A DNA stretch of 64,000 bases from Girardinichthys multiradiatus (Eukaryota > Chordata > Actinopteri > Cyprinodontiformes > Goodeidae). The notes beneath the pieces are model-generated. The model did no database searches and was not told the DNA's origin. It saw only the letters and a list, made by a program, of their open reading frames with translations. The DNA lies in contig NC_061806.1 of NCBI RefSeq assembly GCF_021462225.1, forward strand, positions 2,742,234 through 2,806,233. Direction: 5' to 3'. Shown one piece after another: positions 24,697 to 37,290 of the stretch (positions within the stretch are counted from its first letter, which is position 1; each line of letters opens with the position of its first letter). Both the position numbers and the translations under genes were made by a program.

Positions 24697-27164
24697 GTAG
24701 GAGCCTGTTGATTGTGGGGTTTTTTTGTTTAAAAGGATGCACTTGCTGGAGCACTTCAGGCGCTTTGATGTGTCCAGTGTGAGAGACTGAATTGGTTTAT
24801 ATATCGTGGTTTTTATGCTTCTGTTTGTTCTGGATGGAGCTGAGTGCATGAGCATAGAGAGCAATCTGAGGCCTGAAGCTGACATTAAGTAAAAGGTGAG
24901 AGAAATAAACAGCAGGGCCTTCCTCATTGTGTGTTTATCCCTCATGTAGCAACAGTACTGTTTTCTTCCACTACCTTAGGGTGGGAATTCACCCCACTGC
25001 AGCTTGATGGGTTTGCATGGTTCCTCTGCCTGCTGAGTTACTCTGGTTACCATCCTTCATATTGCTGGTGTTGAAGTTGGGGGTTGTGAGCGAGTTGAAA
25101 GGTGGACATGCTGGCTTTGGTTACTTCACATCGTTTTACTAAACACAAAACATTTATGTCCCAAACCAAGTTCCCAGAAACATCACGCTGGAGGTCCTTT
25201 CTTTCCCTGGAGAAATACTACTTCACTTAGACTGCCCATAAACGCTATGCAGTTAAGTCTGTAACATCAGCAAGACACCTTTATTCTGCAGCCATGATCT
25301 CAGCCACATGTTCTTATTCAGCTTTCCACAACATACTGAATGTAATGAGCCTACAAACAGTTTTGTCTTCTGTATGATTTTTGTTGATGAGATATACAGA
25401 CAGTAGGAAATGTGCAGTGTAGTCACGTTAAACACATTTCTACCCAGAATGCAAATGTACGTATGGTATAACTGGGGCCTTCCTGTTACCTCCTGAGGTC
25501 CATGCTGTTTGAGCAGACATGTCTCTGTAGACATCACTGTGCTTCCTCTGACATTGCTGAAAGTGTGGTTTCTGCAACCTGCTCATTGTTTGCTTCTTAC
25601 ACTAACAGTGTCCGATCTGCTGATCCCCAGTGAGGCGGGTCAAACTGAAAACTGTCTGTTTCTGGTCACCAGCTGATTTCCTGGTGCATCTCTAATAGAT
25701 GCTGATGTGAAACACAGACCCTCCACCCCTGTGTGAACTCATGGTACAGGAACATGAACTAGTTGTTAGACTGTAAGCTCAGACTGAGCAGGCTACCGTT
25801 TAGGTTTTTACTCTACTTCTGCTTCTCTCCATGGACTGGATGACACCGTCGTGTTGTGCATTGTGTGAAATAGAGAAGTAATGAACCCTGTTGATTATTA
25901 TTGGCATAGAGCTGTTGCTTCATCTCAATTTGTCCTGCTGTAGTTCTCCAGATCTATTCTGTGTCACAGTAGATATTTAAAAATATAGGTTCCAGAACGA
26001 TAAAGTCGGACAGTTTGTGTCTGCTCTATAAATTCTTCTGTTTGGTCACAGACAATATGTTCTTACTAACAGCCATTAGAGCTGAGGCCATGCACTGTAG
26101 AGCAGCATGGTAAGATGCTGGTTGATGTGAGAACTCCATTAAAATGATTTAGGTCTATGGCTCCCTACACAATGAAGGTAAGGTCAGAGTGTTCTGCAGA
26201 GTTTCATCTGCTTCCAGCTTACTCCAAGGCTGGTCAGGGAATGCTGCCTTATCTAAAGGGACTTCTCTATCAGGCTAATTCCACTATACCGATGTGTATG
26301 TGTACTTATCTGATGGTGGAGCCTAAAGCTGTTAGAAATAACCTTTATTAATATGACTCATAGCTGGTTTTCCCATTTATATCATAGTGATATAAAGTAT
26401 AAGTTCTAATGTTTCCCTTTTGTTAGAATAGGATAAGAATGCTCATAGACATACAGTACAAGGATAAATGGCCCAAGGTTTGTCATAAATGACCTGAAGC
26501 TGGGGCACTGGGTTTGATAGTGGAGCAGCTGGTATAACTGGGTTGATTAGAAAGCTACAGAACACTTAGATTAGGGATGGACTCCCGCTACTACACAATC
26601 TAACAGATAGACACCACAATAGTGGCACATAGTCTACTGATAATCACTGAGGGAGGAAACATCCATTGCATCGGAGTGCCAAATATAAAAACTATATGTG
26701 ACCTTCTATCGAGGGTCTTCGTCATCCTCTAACAGACGGTGAAGGTCCAAGACGGGAGCCTCAGCGCTGATCTCTGTAATCATTCCTCTGCTTTAATTTA
26801 GATTAATGGAGCTAAAAGTTAGAAACTGTTTGAGAGTCGTTCCTTTAAGAGTCAAAGTTAGTGTGTGATCGCTTCTGGGTTTCAAGTACCGGAGGAGCTC
26901 CGAGAGGTCTGACCGCCAACAGGGTGCGGTAGCTCGGACAAAGCCAAACAGAGAGGAAGGGTTCAGAGAAACTAGAGATGCAGCGATCAAGCCTTTACTC
27001 CCCAAATCCCATTTCCAGTTTCCTCTTTCTCTAAGATCTTCACACACACATTTACATACACTCAAAAGACCCAGAACCTATCTTCTCACTGTGTGACATT
27101 AGACCATCTTTTCCTGTTTCAATGTCAGTTTCAATTAAATTCTTCTATTTGCTAAACATCGGAA

Positions 27165-27385
27165 TATTGAAGGCTGTAGACGTTTACATACATTTCCTTA
27201 GCATTTGCTTTACATTTAACCAGGTTGGGTTCCTTCCACAACATGGTCCCCAATAGTTAGCTGGAATTTTGACAAGAAGGAAAAGTAATCTGATCTAACC
27301 CTAGTGTGTTAGATAGGGTTAGTCGGATTGTTTTCATACAGCGTATGTAAACTTCTGGTTTCAGCTGTTCAAACCTGGTTGTGTA
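27165..27385. mobile_element. Internally deleted Tc1 element of the Sleeping Beauty/Tdr type
   Basis: The ends read 'ctgtagacgtttacatacat' and, inverted at about 27350-27373, 'cagctgaaaccagaagttta'. These resemble the terminal repeats of the fish Tdr/Sleeping Beauty group, which carry GTTTACATACA. Between them are scraps of non-coding-strand transposase sequence ('ttccttccacaacatggtcc'). No frame survives. Confidence 0.55.
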
Positions 27386-29024
27386 AACTGAGTTTTACCT
27401 CAGCCAACTAAATGTTAAAATATTTAGCATAGAAGAATGAACACAACAAGATTATCCCCATGTCTGCCTCAGAGAAAAAGCTCTTAACCTGTATCAGAAT
27501 GTATCTAACAGTGCATGTTAATGCATTTACCAACCAAAGGTTTTTCAGTTTCCATGTATTTAATATTCAGGAAGAAAATCTGTTTTTTTTAGTCTGGCCT
27601 GCTGTCATCATTCAGGACTGATCAAAGGAAATGTGGCTGATCAACTGATTGGATCATCGCTAAGAAAAGTCCTTGTGGTTGAAAATGACAAACACTAACA
27701 TGAGAATAAAGTGATAGGACATAAAATTCAGGGTGGTAGAAAGACCCTCTACGTATTAAGACTTGAGGCTTTTACCTACACTAAGATCAGTTGGGGATTT
27801 CATCCAAAACAACCGCATGTACTTTCTAGCTTTAAACACTGATTGATTTTACTCATCAGACCTTGAAGGAAGCTCCTGCTGCTCACCAAATAAGGAGCAA
27901 ATTCTCTGCCCACAAGCCACGGAGGTGGGAGTTTGGAGAAAATCTTTAGATTTCCACAGCTGACCTGTTGGGCAGTACCTGAGCTGTTTCTAGTCTGCTG
28001 CAAATGTTCTTATCAGCAGAAGAACTGACCCTGTGAAACGAGGCGTATTAGGTTTTTCAGTGAACATACCTATGACTGTGCTGTCAATCACTGCCACAGT
28101 CATTGTGTAGACTTGCAGGGTTCATTGACTGAAGTCTCCTATTATGTGTCATGTCGGATGAGCAATCAGCAGAGCAGAGAGGCTCAATTTCACAGACAAA
28201 CACTGGGATCAAAAACTGACATGCCTTTGAGGGGAGACCATTTGAAGAACGTTCATGCTGAGTGCCGCACTTGTGACGAATGGCTTGAGCTCGGCTGCAT
28301 TCAAAAGTCCACAGTCATAAGTGGCATTTCAGTGGCAGTAAGATATAATCCGACGCGACACTTCTTGAAATGTAGATTTCAGCATTCACTGGGCCTCTGC
28401 GGTGTCCGACTCACTTTTAAGAGCTCCCAATTCCCCAAAAGGTTGTAAAATCCCCAATTGTTTGATTTTACAGGCCTGTTCCAGCACAACAATCCAGTTT
28501 GAGTTCGTCCCTTTGTGTTACAAAGCCAAGGACAATCACACAATGTGAACACTGGACCCGTTCCACATGAATACCTGGGAGCAATGCTGCTCATCCTCCC
28601 ACATGGTGTCCTGCTTCACGTGCTAATCAGTCTGACGCTGTTAAATCAGCTACACTCCACATAAAAGCCTCCATGTAAGAGTGGGATGAACGAATGTTGT
28701 GATGCATCCCATTAACCTACAGGTTTCACACCATCCTCTGTTAGAGCATTGCGTGGTCACAGGAGCTGCTGTAAACATCTCCGACTTATTATTTTTGGCC
28801 TTCTTTCTAACACATTTAACTTTTACAATGGCAACATTTCTGTTTCAGGGATCATCTGCCGTCTTCGCAAAAGGTGTGTGGAAATATTTTTAATCATCTT
28901 TGTCACCCCTCCACAGAGTAATTAATGAAATGTGACAAGCGCACTGGAAGGGTATGTAAATAGACCCCACACCTGACAATCTGTATTAGTGTAGTGCTTG
29001 TTAGGCCTTCCTTGCTCTGCTTGG

Positions 29025-29045
29025 GTGTGTGTGTGTGTATGTGTG
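29025..29045. repeat. (GT)n microsatellite
   Basis: About ten GT units interrupted once by TA. Confidence 0.85.
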
Positions 29046-29494
29046 GTAATTATCATATCCTTTCATGATAGTCTGGATAAAAAATCTGCCCCCCATCAGT
29101 TGAGGGGAAACTGTGCGTGGATTTCAGCGGGAGAGCTGGTCATGCTCTCAAACAACATCTTCTCTCCACCTCTTTTTTGATCGCAGCAAGATGATACTTA
29201 TCTATTTATTAAATATTAGCTGTGATCTTTAGAAATGAAAGCAGTAAGAGGAAGAGAAAGCCTTATAACAATGTGAAAGTTATTTCCCCCTAATGGATCT
29301 CTTCTGGTTTAGCTTTTTATCAAATTCAAATGGTTCAGATTATTAGAAAAGTATTAATATCAGACAAAGGTAACCTGAGTAAATAACAAAATGGAGATAT
29401 ATATGTTTTCTTTTAAGAAAAAATTAAACTAGTCACTTCACAGTTAAGTAGCAGATGGAGCTGTCTACTGAGGGACAATTTTCTGTGTTAATTC

Positions 29495-29541
29495 GTACCC
29501 GCAGTAGAAAGGAGCTCTGTACTCCTTTCTACTGCGGGTAC
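29495..29541. repeat. Perfect 20-bp inverted repeat (hairpin)
   Basis: Arms 29495-29514 and 29522-29541 are exact reverse complements, separated by the 7-base loop CTCTGTA. GC content is about half and no poly-T terminator follows. It lies at the edge of an unclassified segment (29450-30050). It may be a foldback arm of a transposon or a hairpin RNA; sequence alone cannot separate these. Confidence 0.9.
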
Positions 29542-29783
29542 TACTGCGCTTTGTGCGGATTCTGCATCTGGGAAACACATCTCAACGGGGGAGTACAGAT
29601 TGAAACCTGATGTAAAAACATAACCCCGTCCAAACAAATTTTGAAAAATGCCACCAAAATGGGCGGTGGCAAGAGACACTGAGGGGCACGGCCAAATGTG
29701 GGGATAAGTGGAGGGGATTAAGAGGCGGTGTGGTCAGGAGGACGAGGGAAAGTGGCAGCTAGCTTAATTTGACATGTTGAAAC

Positions 29784-29999
29784 ATGGAGAGTGAGCCGAC
29801 GGAAGCTGGTAGTTTCACCACGAATAGGTCTTTTGAGGTGCAGGATTTTTCACCCCTGTCGTCACTTGAGGTTGAGGGAGGCTTTATGGAGCGCAGCAGG
29901 CCTGAGCCTTATCAGTTTGAGCAGCTGGCTCAAGGCGCTGACTCGGTGATGTCCGAAGCTGATGCTGCCAAGGCAGCTGATGACAGAATGGGTCCATAG
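29784..29999 (+). other. Short open frame of unknown origin (71 codons)
   Basis: The frame begins MESEPTEAGSF, is acidic and ends at a TAG. It includes a PYQFEQLA segment that loosely recalls a short 'PY-x-FEP' motif of transposon-associated fish proteins. The surrounding 29560-30050 sequence has different base composition from its neighbours. I do not recognise the product, and an old mobile-element ORF is the most likely explanation. Confidence 0.3.
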
Positions 30000-30053
30000 T
30001 GGTAAAGTTATGTTTGTAGCATCATTGCTAACATGGGCTAATGTATATTTATA

Positions 30054-30770
30054 CACTGCTCAAAAAAATAAAGGGAACACTCTTAACACATCCTAGATCT
30101 GACTGAATGAAATATTCTCATTGAATACTTTGTTCTGTACAAAGTTAAATGTGCTGACAACAAAATCACACAAAAATCATCAATGGAAATCAAATTTATT
30201 AACCAATGGAGGCCTGGATTTGGAGTCACACACAACATTAAAGTGGAAAAACACACTAGAGGCTGATCCAACTTTGATGTAATGTCCTTAAAACAAGTCA
30301 AAATGAGGCTCAGTATTGTGTGTGACCTCCACGTGTCTGTACGACCTCCCTACAACACCTGGACATGCTCCTGATGAGATGGTGGATGGTCTCCTGAGGG
30401 ATCTCCTCCCAGACCTGGACTAAAGCATCCACCAACTCCTGGACAGTCTGTGGTGCAACATGACATTGGTGGATGGATGGAGACATGATGTCCCAGATGT
30501 GATCAATCGGATTCAGGTCTGGGGAACGGGCGGGCCAGTCCATAGCTTCAATGTCTTCATCTTGCTGGAACTTCTGACACACTCCAGCCACATGAGGTCT
30601 AGCATTGTCCTGCATTAGGAGGAACCCAGGGCCAACCGCACCAGCATATGGTCTCACAAGGGGTCTGAGGATCTCATCTCGGTACCTAATGGCAGTCAGG
30701 CTACCTCTGCAGTAGCCACCGATCAACCCAAAGAGGGCAGCAATAAGATGTTTGTAGGACAAATATTGCA
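30054..30770 (-). mobile_element. 5'-truncated Tc1/mariner element
   Basis: The terminal repeat begins at 30054 ('cactgctcaaaaaaataaag') next to a TA. The minus-strand frame 30762-30310 encodes the C-terminal 150 codons of a transposase: 'MQDNARPHVAGVCQKF' with the second catalytic Asp, then 'DWPARSPDLNPIDHIWD'. The N-terminal half, the first Asp and the other terminal repeat are missing. The third catalytic position reads Asp, whereas Tc1 relatives have Glu in NPIE. Confidence 0.82.
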
Positions 30771-30863
30771 GGAATAAACAGGTTTACATGAAAATGTACG
30801 AAAAAAAATGTACAAAATTGCACAGTAACATAAATATAGCACACTTAAGCACTTCAGTTTATA

Positions 30864-32473
30864 CAGGTCCTTCTCAAAATATTAGCATATTGTGATAAAG
30901 TTCATTATTTTCCATAATGTCATGATGAAAATTTAACATTCATATATTTTAGATTCATTGCACACTAACTGAAATATTTCAGGTCTTTTATTGTCTTAAT
31001 ACGGATGATTTTGGCATACAGCTCACGAAAACCCAAAATTCCTATCTCACAAAATTAGCATATTATTAAAAGGGTCTCTAAACGAGCTATGAACCTCATC
31101 ATCTGAATCAACGAGTTAACTCTAAACACCTGCAAAAGATTCCTGAGGCCTTTAAAACTCCCAGCCTGGTTCATCACTCAAAACCCCAATCATGGGTAAG
31201 ACTGCCGACCTGACTGCTGTCCAGAAGGCCACTATTGACACCCTCAAGCAAGAGGGTAAGACACAGAAAGACATTTCTGAACGAATAGGCTGTTCCCAGA
31301 GTGCTGTATCAAGGCACCTCAGTGGGAAGTCTGTGGGAAGGAAAAACTGTGACAGAAAACGCTGCACAACGAGAAGAGGTGACCGGACCCTGAGGAAGAT
31401 TGTGGAGAAGGGCCGATTCTAGACCTTGGGGGACCTGCGGAAGCAGTGGACTGAGTCTGGAGTAGAAACATCTAGAGCCACCGTGCACAGGCGTGTGCAG
31501 GAAATGGGCTACAGGTGCCGCATTCCCCAGGTCAAGCCACTTTTGAACCAGAAACAGCGGCAGAAGCGCCTGACCTGGGCTACAGAGAAGCAGCACTGGA
31601 CTGTTGCTCAGTGGTCCAAAGTACTTTTTTCGGATGAAAGCAAATTCTGCATGTCATTCAGAAATCAAGTTGCCAGAGTCTGGAGGAAGACTGGGGAGAA
31701 GGAAATGCCAAAATGCCAGAAGTCCAGTGTCAAGTACCCACAGTCAGTGATGGTCTGGGGTGCCGTGTCAGCTGCTGGTGTTGGTCCAATGTGTTTTATC
31801 AAGGGCAGGGTCAATGCAGCTAGCTATCAGGAGATTTTGGAGCACTTCATGCTTCCATCTGCTGAAAAGCTTTATGGAGATGAAGATTTCATTTTTCAGC
31901 ACGACCTGGCACCTTCTCACAGTGCCAAAACCACTGGTAAATGGTTTACTGACCATGGTATCATTGTGCTCAATTGGTCTGCCAACTCTCCTGACCTGAA
32001 CCCCATAGAGAATCTGTGGGATATTGTGAAGAGAACGTTGAGAGACTCAAGACCCAACACTCTGGATGAGCTAAAGGCCGCTATCGAAGCATCCTGGGCC
32101 TCCATAAGACCTCAGCAGTGCCACAGGCTGATTGCCTCCATGCCACGCCGCATTGAAGCAGTCATTTCTGCAAAAGGATTCCTGACCAAGTATTGAGTGC
32201 ATAACTGTACATGATTATTTGAAGGTTGACGTTTTTTGTATTAAAAACACTTTTAATTTATTGGTCGGATGAAATATGCTAATTTTGTGAGATAGGAATT
32301 TTGGGTTTTCATGAGCTGTATGCCAAAATCATCCATATTAAGACAATAAAAGACCTGAAATATTTCAGTTAGTGTGCAATGAATCTAAAATATATGAATG
32401 TTAAATTTTCATCATGACATTATGGAAAATAATGAACTTTATCACAATATGCTAATATTTTGAGAAGGACCTG
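30864..32473 (+). mobile_element. Full-length Tc1/mariner element, copy 1
   Basis: A 1610-bp element flanked by TA (30862-30863 and 32474-32475). Terminal inverted repeats of about 201 bp (30864-31064 and 32273-32473) differ at only about two positions that I can find. It starts CAGGTCCTTCTCAAAATATT and ends in the inverse. The transposase frame 31192-32196 lies between. The nearly identical ends and complete structure suggest a recent insertion. A shorter relative is at 53628-54967. Confidence 0.95.
31192..32196 (+). pseudogene. Tc1 transposase with one in-frame stop
   Basis: The frame runs 334 codons, the usual Tc1 transposase length, broken only by a TAG at codon 77 (31420-31422). The helix-turn-helix DNA-binding region is in residues 1-120 (starts MGKTADLTAVQKATIDTLKQ). 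The catalytic triad is visible: Asp148 in FSDES, Asp238 in FQHDLAP and Glu273 in NPIENLWD, with 34 residues between the last two (DD34E). The related copy at 53905-54867 has a Gln codon at the stop position, so a single C-to-T change explains it. Confidence 0.93.
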
Positions 32474-34514
32474 TATAGTTTATCTTCACAAAAAAAGTTG
32501 ATTTCGGGTTAAGTTCCACTTTAAACAGAAAACGTTAGCTTGTGACGTCCAAGAGGTTTACTACTTTACCTGCTGCAGATACATGAGCTTTACTGACCGT
32601 TTTAAGTTGATCTCAAACAGCAGAGGTTTTTTGTTAGCTTTAGCACAGCTAGCAACTAGCATCCCTGGGCATTTTAGCATTTCCTGTTTCCTCATGGGTC
32701 AAAGTACCTCTGGACAACGCTTAAGTTTGCCTTGTTGGGTAACGAGACGCTCTTCTCTGGAGGTACTTTCCAGTTAGCGGACTTTTAAACTACCAGCAGC
32801 AGCTCACTGTTTTATTCTCAGCCATAAATGTTCAGGGAAGGAGGGGCTGAGTGTCTGTGTTATTGCAGCACTGCTGTCTGAAAAAAGGCGACAGCTTGGA
32901 GAGATGAAAATGGGTCCGTTTCTATCGTTCGTGACCCAAAATTGTATCTCTGAGTAATTTGTTTTTTATTGATAATTATATCTAATTATCGATTGTTCTG
33001 ACAATCGTTGCTGGCATAAACAGTTTGATTTCTCATTGTAAAAGTTTGTCCACCTTCAGCAGCCATACACCTGAGTCTTACCATAGCTGTGTTGGTGGAG
33101 GCACCTTAAAAACTGCTAGCTCATTCACAGTAACATTATTTTGCCTTGTGTTTAAGAAGCCTTGTCTACTTGATGTACTGTAACAAATGGATCACAGAAG
33201 AGCACTGGGAAAATGTAGTTGCTGTTTATACTGTAGAGTATTTTTACTTTTCAAAGATTCACAAATATGATAAAGTATAGAAAAAACAGCCACATCCTCC
33301 CACAAGTCCTATATCTTCATGTCTCTGAGCCTGGCCAGTTGTCCTACAAGCACAAAGAGAAGAAGATTCTGTTTTTAAGCAGCCATGTGCTCAAATGTAC
33401 TTTACATGTCCAGCTGTCCTGCTTTGATGCACAAAGAGGAATGCTTTGTATAATTCCTTCATTTGTTTTGTTGGATTCAAAGCAGCGACCTTTCTTCTTT
33501 GATTTGTTATAGTCCTTGGAGAGTTATTGGTGCAATTCTGGTAAGACCACTTCAGGTTGCGTATACCATACATGAGGAGAGGGAGGTTTAGAATTGAATT
33601 TTCTTTCTTCGATGCAGAAAAACATGGGTGGATAATAACAGTTTGATGCTTGTTGGATCTGCTCGGCTGCTTCTTTCTTTCTGTTCAGGATTGAGCCTAA
33701 CAGGCTGAGTTTGTATTCCTAGCAGTGGCTCCCCTCAGGGTATATCTCCCATAAGTCTGTGCTTTGTGAGAGTTACAAGGCTCTCAGCAGCTCCCTCACT
33801 TCAAAGAATAGCCCTTTATCAGCATCATCAAAGCATTCAGTTCTGCTCAGTGTTTGAATGTTTCCACCAAACAAGATTTAAGGACAGTGGTAAAATGTGG
33901 TTGCCCTCAATCTGCAGTAGTTTCCCAAAGTAAAAGTTAGTGCAGGAATTTATTAGCTTAATTTTATTGATTTACACAGCTTGTCTGCTCCTGTAAACTA
34001 ATATAAATAAGGATTTTCCTCCAGAGCTGATAAATCCTTCAGACAACACGAAGAGCCTCTAAAGTGCAAACTTTTAGATTTAAGCAGCATGCCACACTAT
34101 TAGGCAGCAAAGCAGCAATTTATTAGGTCTTGGTTTTCACTTTAAATGAACAATGATGGCTTTCCTGACTCTGTGGTCTCTCCATCAATATAAAAGCAAG
34201 CTGCAGTTTATATTACAGTTACAGAATAGAGCTGGTACATTTTCATTCCCTTTTACATGCTATAATCTAATAAAAGACAATATTTAAATTCTTGTAACTC
34301 TTGCAAAGGAAATAATAAGGCCATGTCAAAGGTTTGATGCACACAAAATTTAAGCTAATAACCCCAGTGAAACCATCAGCTGATCAGCCATCCTGTTCCT
34401 CAGGCGTCAGTAGACGTAGGTAGCTTTAATAGCTGCAGCAGTCACACTTCTACAGTGGCTTCAGGGGTTTCAAAGTAATATTATACAAATGGTACCAACT
34501 CAGTACTGATAGTT

Positions 34515-35025
34515 ATGCCTCTTTTCCACTCACGGTTCTACTCGGCTCTGCCTCACTCTACTCCACACTAAACCTGCCGCTGTTAACCCTTACTGTCTAC
34601 TGGTTTGGTGTTAGCCTACCACGCATGAAAATATTTTCAGGTACAAACATACAAAGTAACATAAACACTCTGTTGCACATGTTCTCCAACAGTGATTTCG
34701 AGCCACAGCTTTCAGCTTGACCCACTCCAGCTATTATGGTCCTTAATATTTCTGTGGTCACTCTTGAGCTTTTACCAGCACAGTGGTATGCGTTAAAATC
34801 CGTAGCTTGTCATTTTTGCTGCTACCACAGCGAATACTTTCTCATGCCACTGACATAGCCAATCAGTGAAAAGCAATCTGCTCAAGTCATATTTTGGCCC
34901 TGCTTAGCCCTGATGGGATCTGCTGATGAGCAGATACCAAGAAAGCCAATACCGGGCCGGAAGAGCCAGTGATGTTAACGGTCTCAAAACGGGATGAGTG
35001 GAGTGGAGCCCATGGTAAAGGGGCA
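34515..35025. mobile_element. hAT-like MITE, copy 1
   Basis: Non-coding segment bounded by 'tgcctcttttccact' and, inverted, 'tgccccttta'. Inner sequences ('ctactcggctctgcctcact' left; 'gagtggagtggagcccatg' right) recur in the copy at 58047-58338. Family assignment to hAT is by resemblance to fish elements with CCCTTTTCCA ends; clean target duplications were not found. Confidence 0.5.
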
Positions 35026-35637
35026 GTAGTTTCCCATCATTCAACTAAAATGTTCAAGCATCAATACAGATGATTAGGTTGAAAGATAAACAGGCACTTT
35101 AAGGGCAGATAATGATTATTAAAGAGGATTTCAGTTTAATATTTGAAGTCATCACAGTGTGATACCAGGAGAATCAACAGAAAGTCATTTAAAATTGACT
35201 GGACTGAAGTGGACTTTCATTTGAGTCCAGTCAAACACTCATGTTGTTTCATGTTTGTTTCACAGGATTCCTACAGCTGTTTAAAATCCCTGGAAATGCT
35301 TGAACATTAATGAGGTGTTTCAGGGTCTTGTTGGAAACTAAAACCGGTATGGTTTCCTCTTTTAGTAGCAGAAACACATTTTGACTTTGAAATGTGTTAG
35401 TCCAGTGGACTGTGCAAACACACGCTGGCAGATTCACATTAGTATGCACAGTACTTATTAGCAGTGCACTGGTCAGGGTAGGGATATTCTCTGGTCAGCA
35501 AATCGCAGCATTTTAAAGGATTGTCACAGTGAGAGGCAGAGTTCTTGTATGGTAAGAACCACCAATAACCTCATCGTCCATCTGTTTACTGAAACCACTG
35601 AAGTTATCTTCTTCAGCATTGGAGTTGAACAGCCTCA

Positions 35638-35865
35638 GAAAAAATCTCCGTCGTGCCTGCTGCTTGCATGTGCTAAATGAAAATTAGCGCTTTCTTCTTC
35701 TTTGATTTCCAATTTTGACTTCCCACCTGTCTCGTTTTTGTTTCACTTTCTGCTAAAGCGCCCCCGGGCGGTGAAGAAAAATCCACAGAAAAGCTGCACC
35801 TAATTATAAGCCGCATAGTTCAAAGCATGGGGAAAAAGTAGCGGCTTATAGTCGGGAAAATACGG
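35638..35865. mobile_element. 5'-truncated pogo-like MITE
   Basis: Matches the right part of the element at 53561-55415: 'aaatctccgtcgtgcctgct', 'aagcgcccccgggcgg', and the end 'agtagcggcttatagtcggg' with AAAATACGG before a TA. The left terminal repeat is absent. Confidence 0.75.
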
Positions 35866-36339
35866 TAATTATGTTTTTGTATTTTGGCGGCATTAAAGAT
35901 TAACCTTATCTCTTTCTGATCCAACGGTTATGGTGATGATACTGATGCCTGTGTTTAATACATGCACTGTTAAACCAGAAAGTGCTAAACCTGAAATCCC
36001 AGCACCCAGCATGGCTGCAGCTGGATCCCAGTTAAAGTGGCTATGTGAAGAGGTCTATTCTGTCGCTGATGCTTTGCTACCATTTCTGTTTAACCTCCCA
36101 ACGACACACTGTAGCTGTACTCATGCTTTTGTCAGATAAATGGGGTTGGGGCCAGTTTATCTGCAAACATCCTGCAGTGAAACAGAACAGCCTGCAGTGG
36201 GTGCACCAGTCGTTCAGCCAGAAAATCCCATTTCATGTTAAAAATGCATTCCCTCATAAAACTGTATATGGTCCTAATGCATGGTCTAGATGTGATTCTC
36301 AGATAAACTCAGTTTCCGTTCAGTTTTCAATTGAGTTGA

Positions 36340-37290
36340 TTTACACAGCACCAATTCACAACACGTCATCTCAAGGTACTAACAAAAAAGTCAATTCAGT
36401 CCAAATATACAGACGGATCCAAAATCAGTTACATCCATTGCAGTTTGATCCTAGTCACGTTGTGTTTACTATTGACATTGGTTCAATAGTTTTCTATCCA
36501 AGAAAACCCGGCAGACTTTGAACCACTGACTTGCAGCATTCACTCATCCCTCATACTGACCATGCATGCAGCGACAATGTGTTTTTGCAAACATAAACAA
36601 TGTTTATATGGTACGTTTTCATCTTCGCTGTCATACTTGTTGCTTCTTTTGTTTGGAGCTTCAACCCGCCCACGGGTGATGTGACAGTTCGCCCAGAAGA
36701 ACCAAGTATTCTGCAGTGGCTGAGTTGAACCAGTTTGTGCTCTGGAACTCTTTTTTCGTTGGTGGAAACATGTGTCCCAGTTCAAAATCACATTCGGAAA
36801 CCAAAATGGGCTCTGAACCACATCGGTGGAAAAGGGGTAAGACTAAAACTGGGAGCTGGTTCCACAGGAGAGGAGCCTGATAACTAAAGGATCTGCCTCC
36901 CATTCTACTTCTAGAGACTCTAGGAACCACCAGTAAACCTGCAGTCTGAGAACGAAGAGTTCTGTTAAGCAAAATTATTGTTTGCAGACAGTCTGGGTTA
37001 CTGTTAGGACTCCGTAGGAACACTGCTGATGACATTCTTTTCGTGCTTTTGTGAGTAAGGTGGTGCTGCAGGGGGATCATGGACAACTCCAGCAGGCTGA
37101 AATGATGATTACTGCTGTCTTCTCCATTGTTGATGTTTAACCTGCCTTCCATCTCCCATGGCCTGTGGAGTATTAGAAGACAGTGAGTTCTGGTGTGATT
37201 AATTGGAATGTATGAACCTGACTTTTGTGAAGTGCCTTGAGATGACGTGTTGTGAATTGGCGCCATATAAATAAAACTGAATTGAATTGT
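36340..37290. repeat. Composite of interspersed repeats
   Basis: 36350-36420 ('caccaattcacaacacgtca') and, inverted, 37195-37290 ('gacgtgttgtgaattggcgc', then 'ataaataaaactgaattgaa') are opposite-facing pieces of one fish repeat. 36700-36840 ends like the hAT-like MITEs ('gtggaaaaggggta'). 36840-37010, read on the minus strand, gives 'LRSQTAGLLVVPRVSRSRMG' then 'RSFSYQAPLLWNQLP', a LINE-like C-terminal pattern. Boundaries are approximate. Confidence 0.5.

Noticed and set aside
36045..36521. 158-codon plus-strand open frame
   Set aside because: It overlaps the interspersed repeat near 36350-36420 and has no domain I recognise; a chance frame is the simplest reading.
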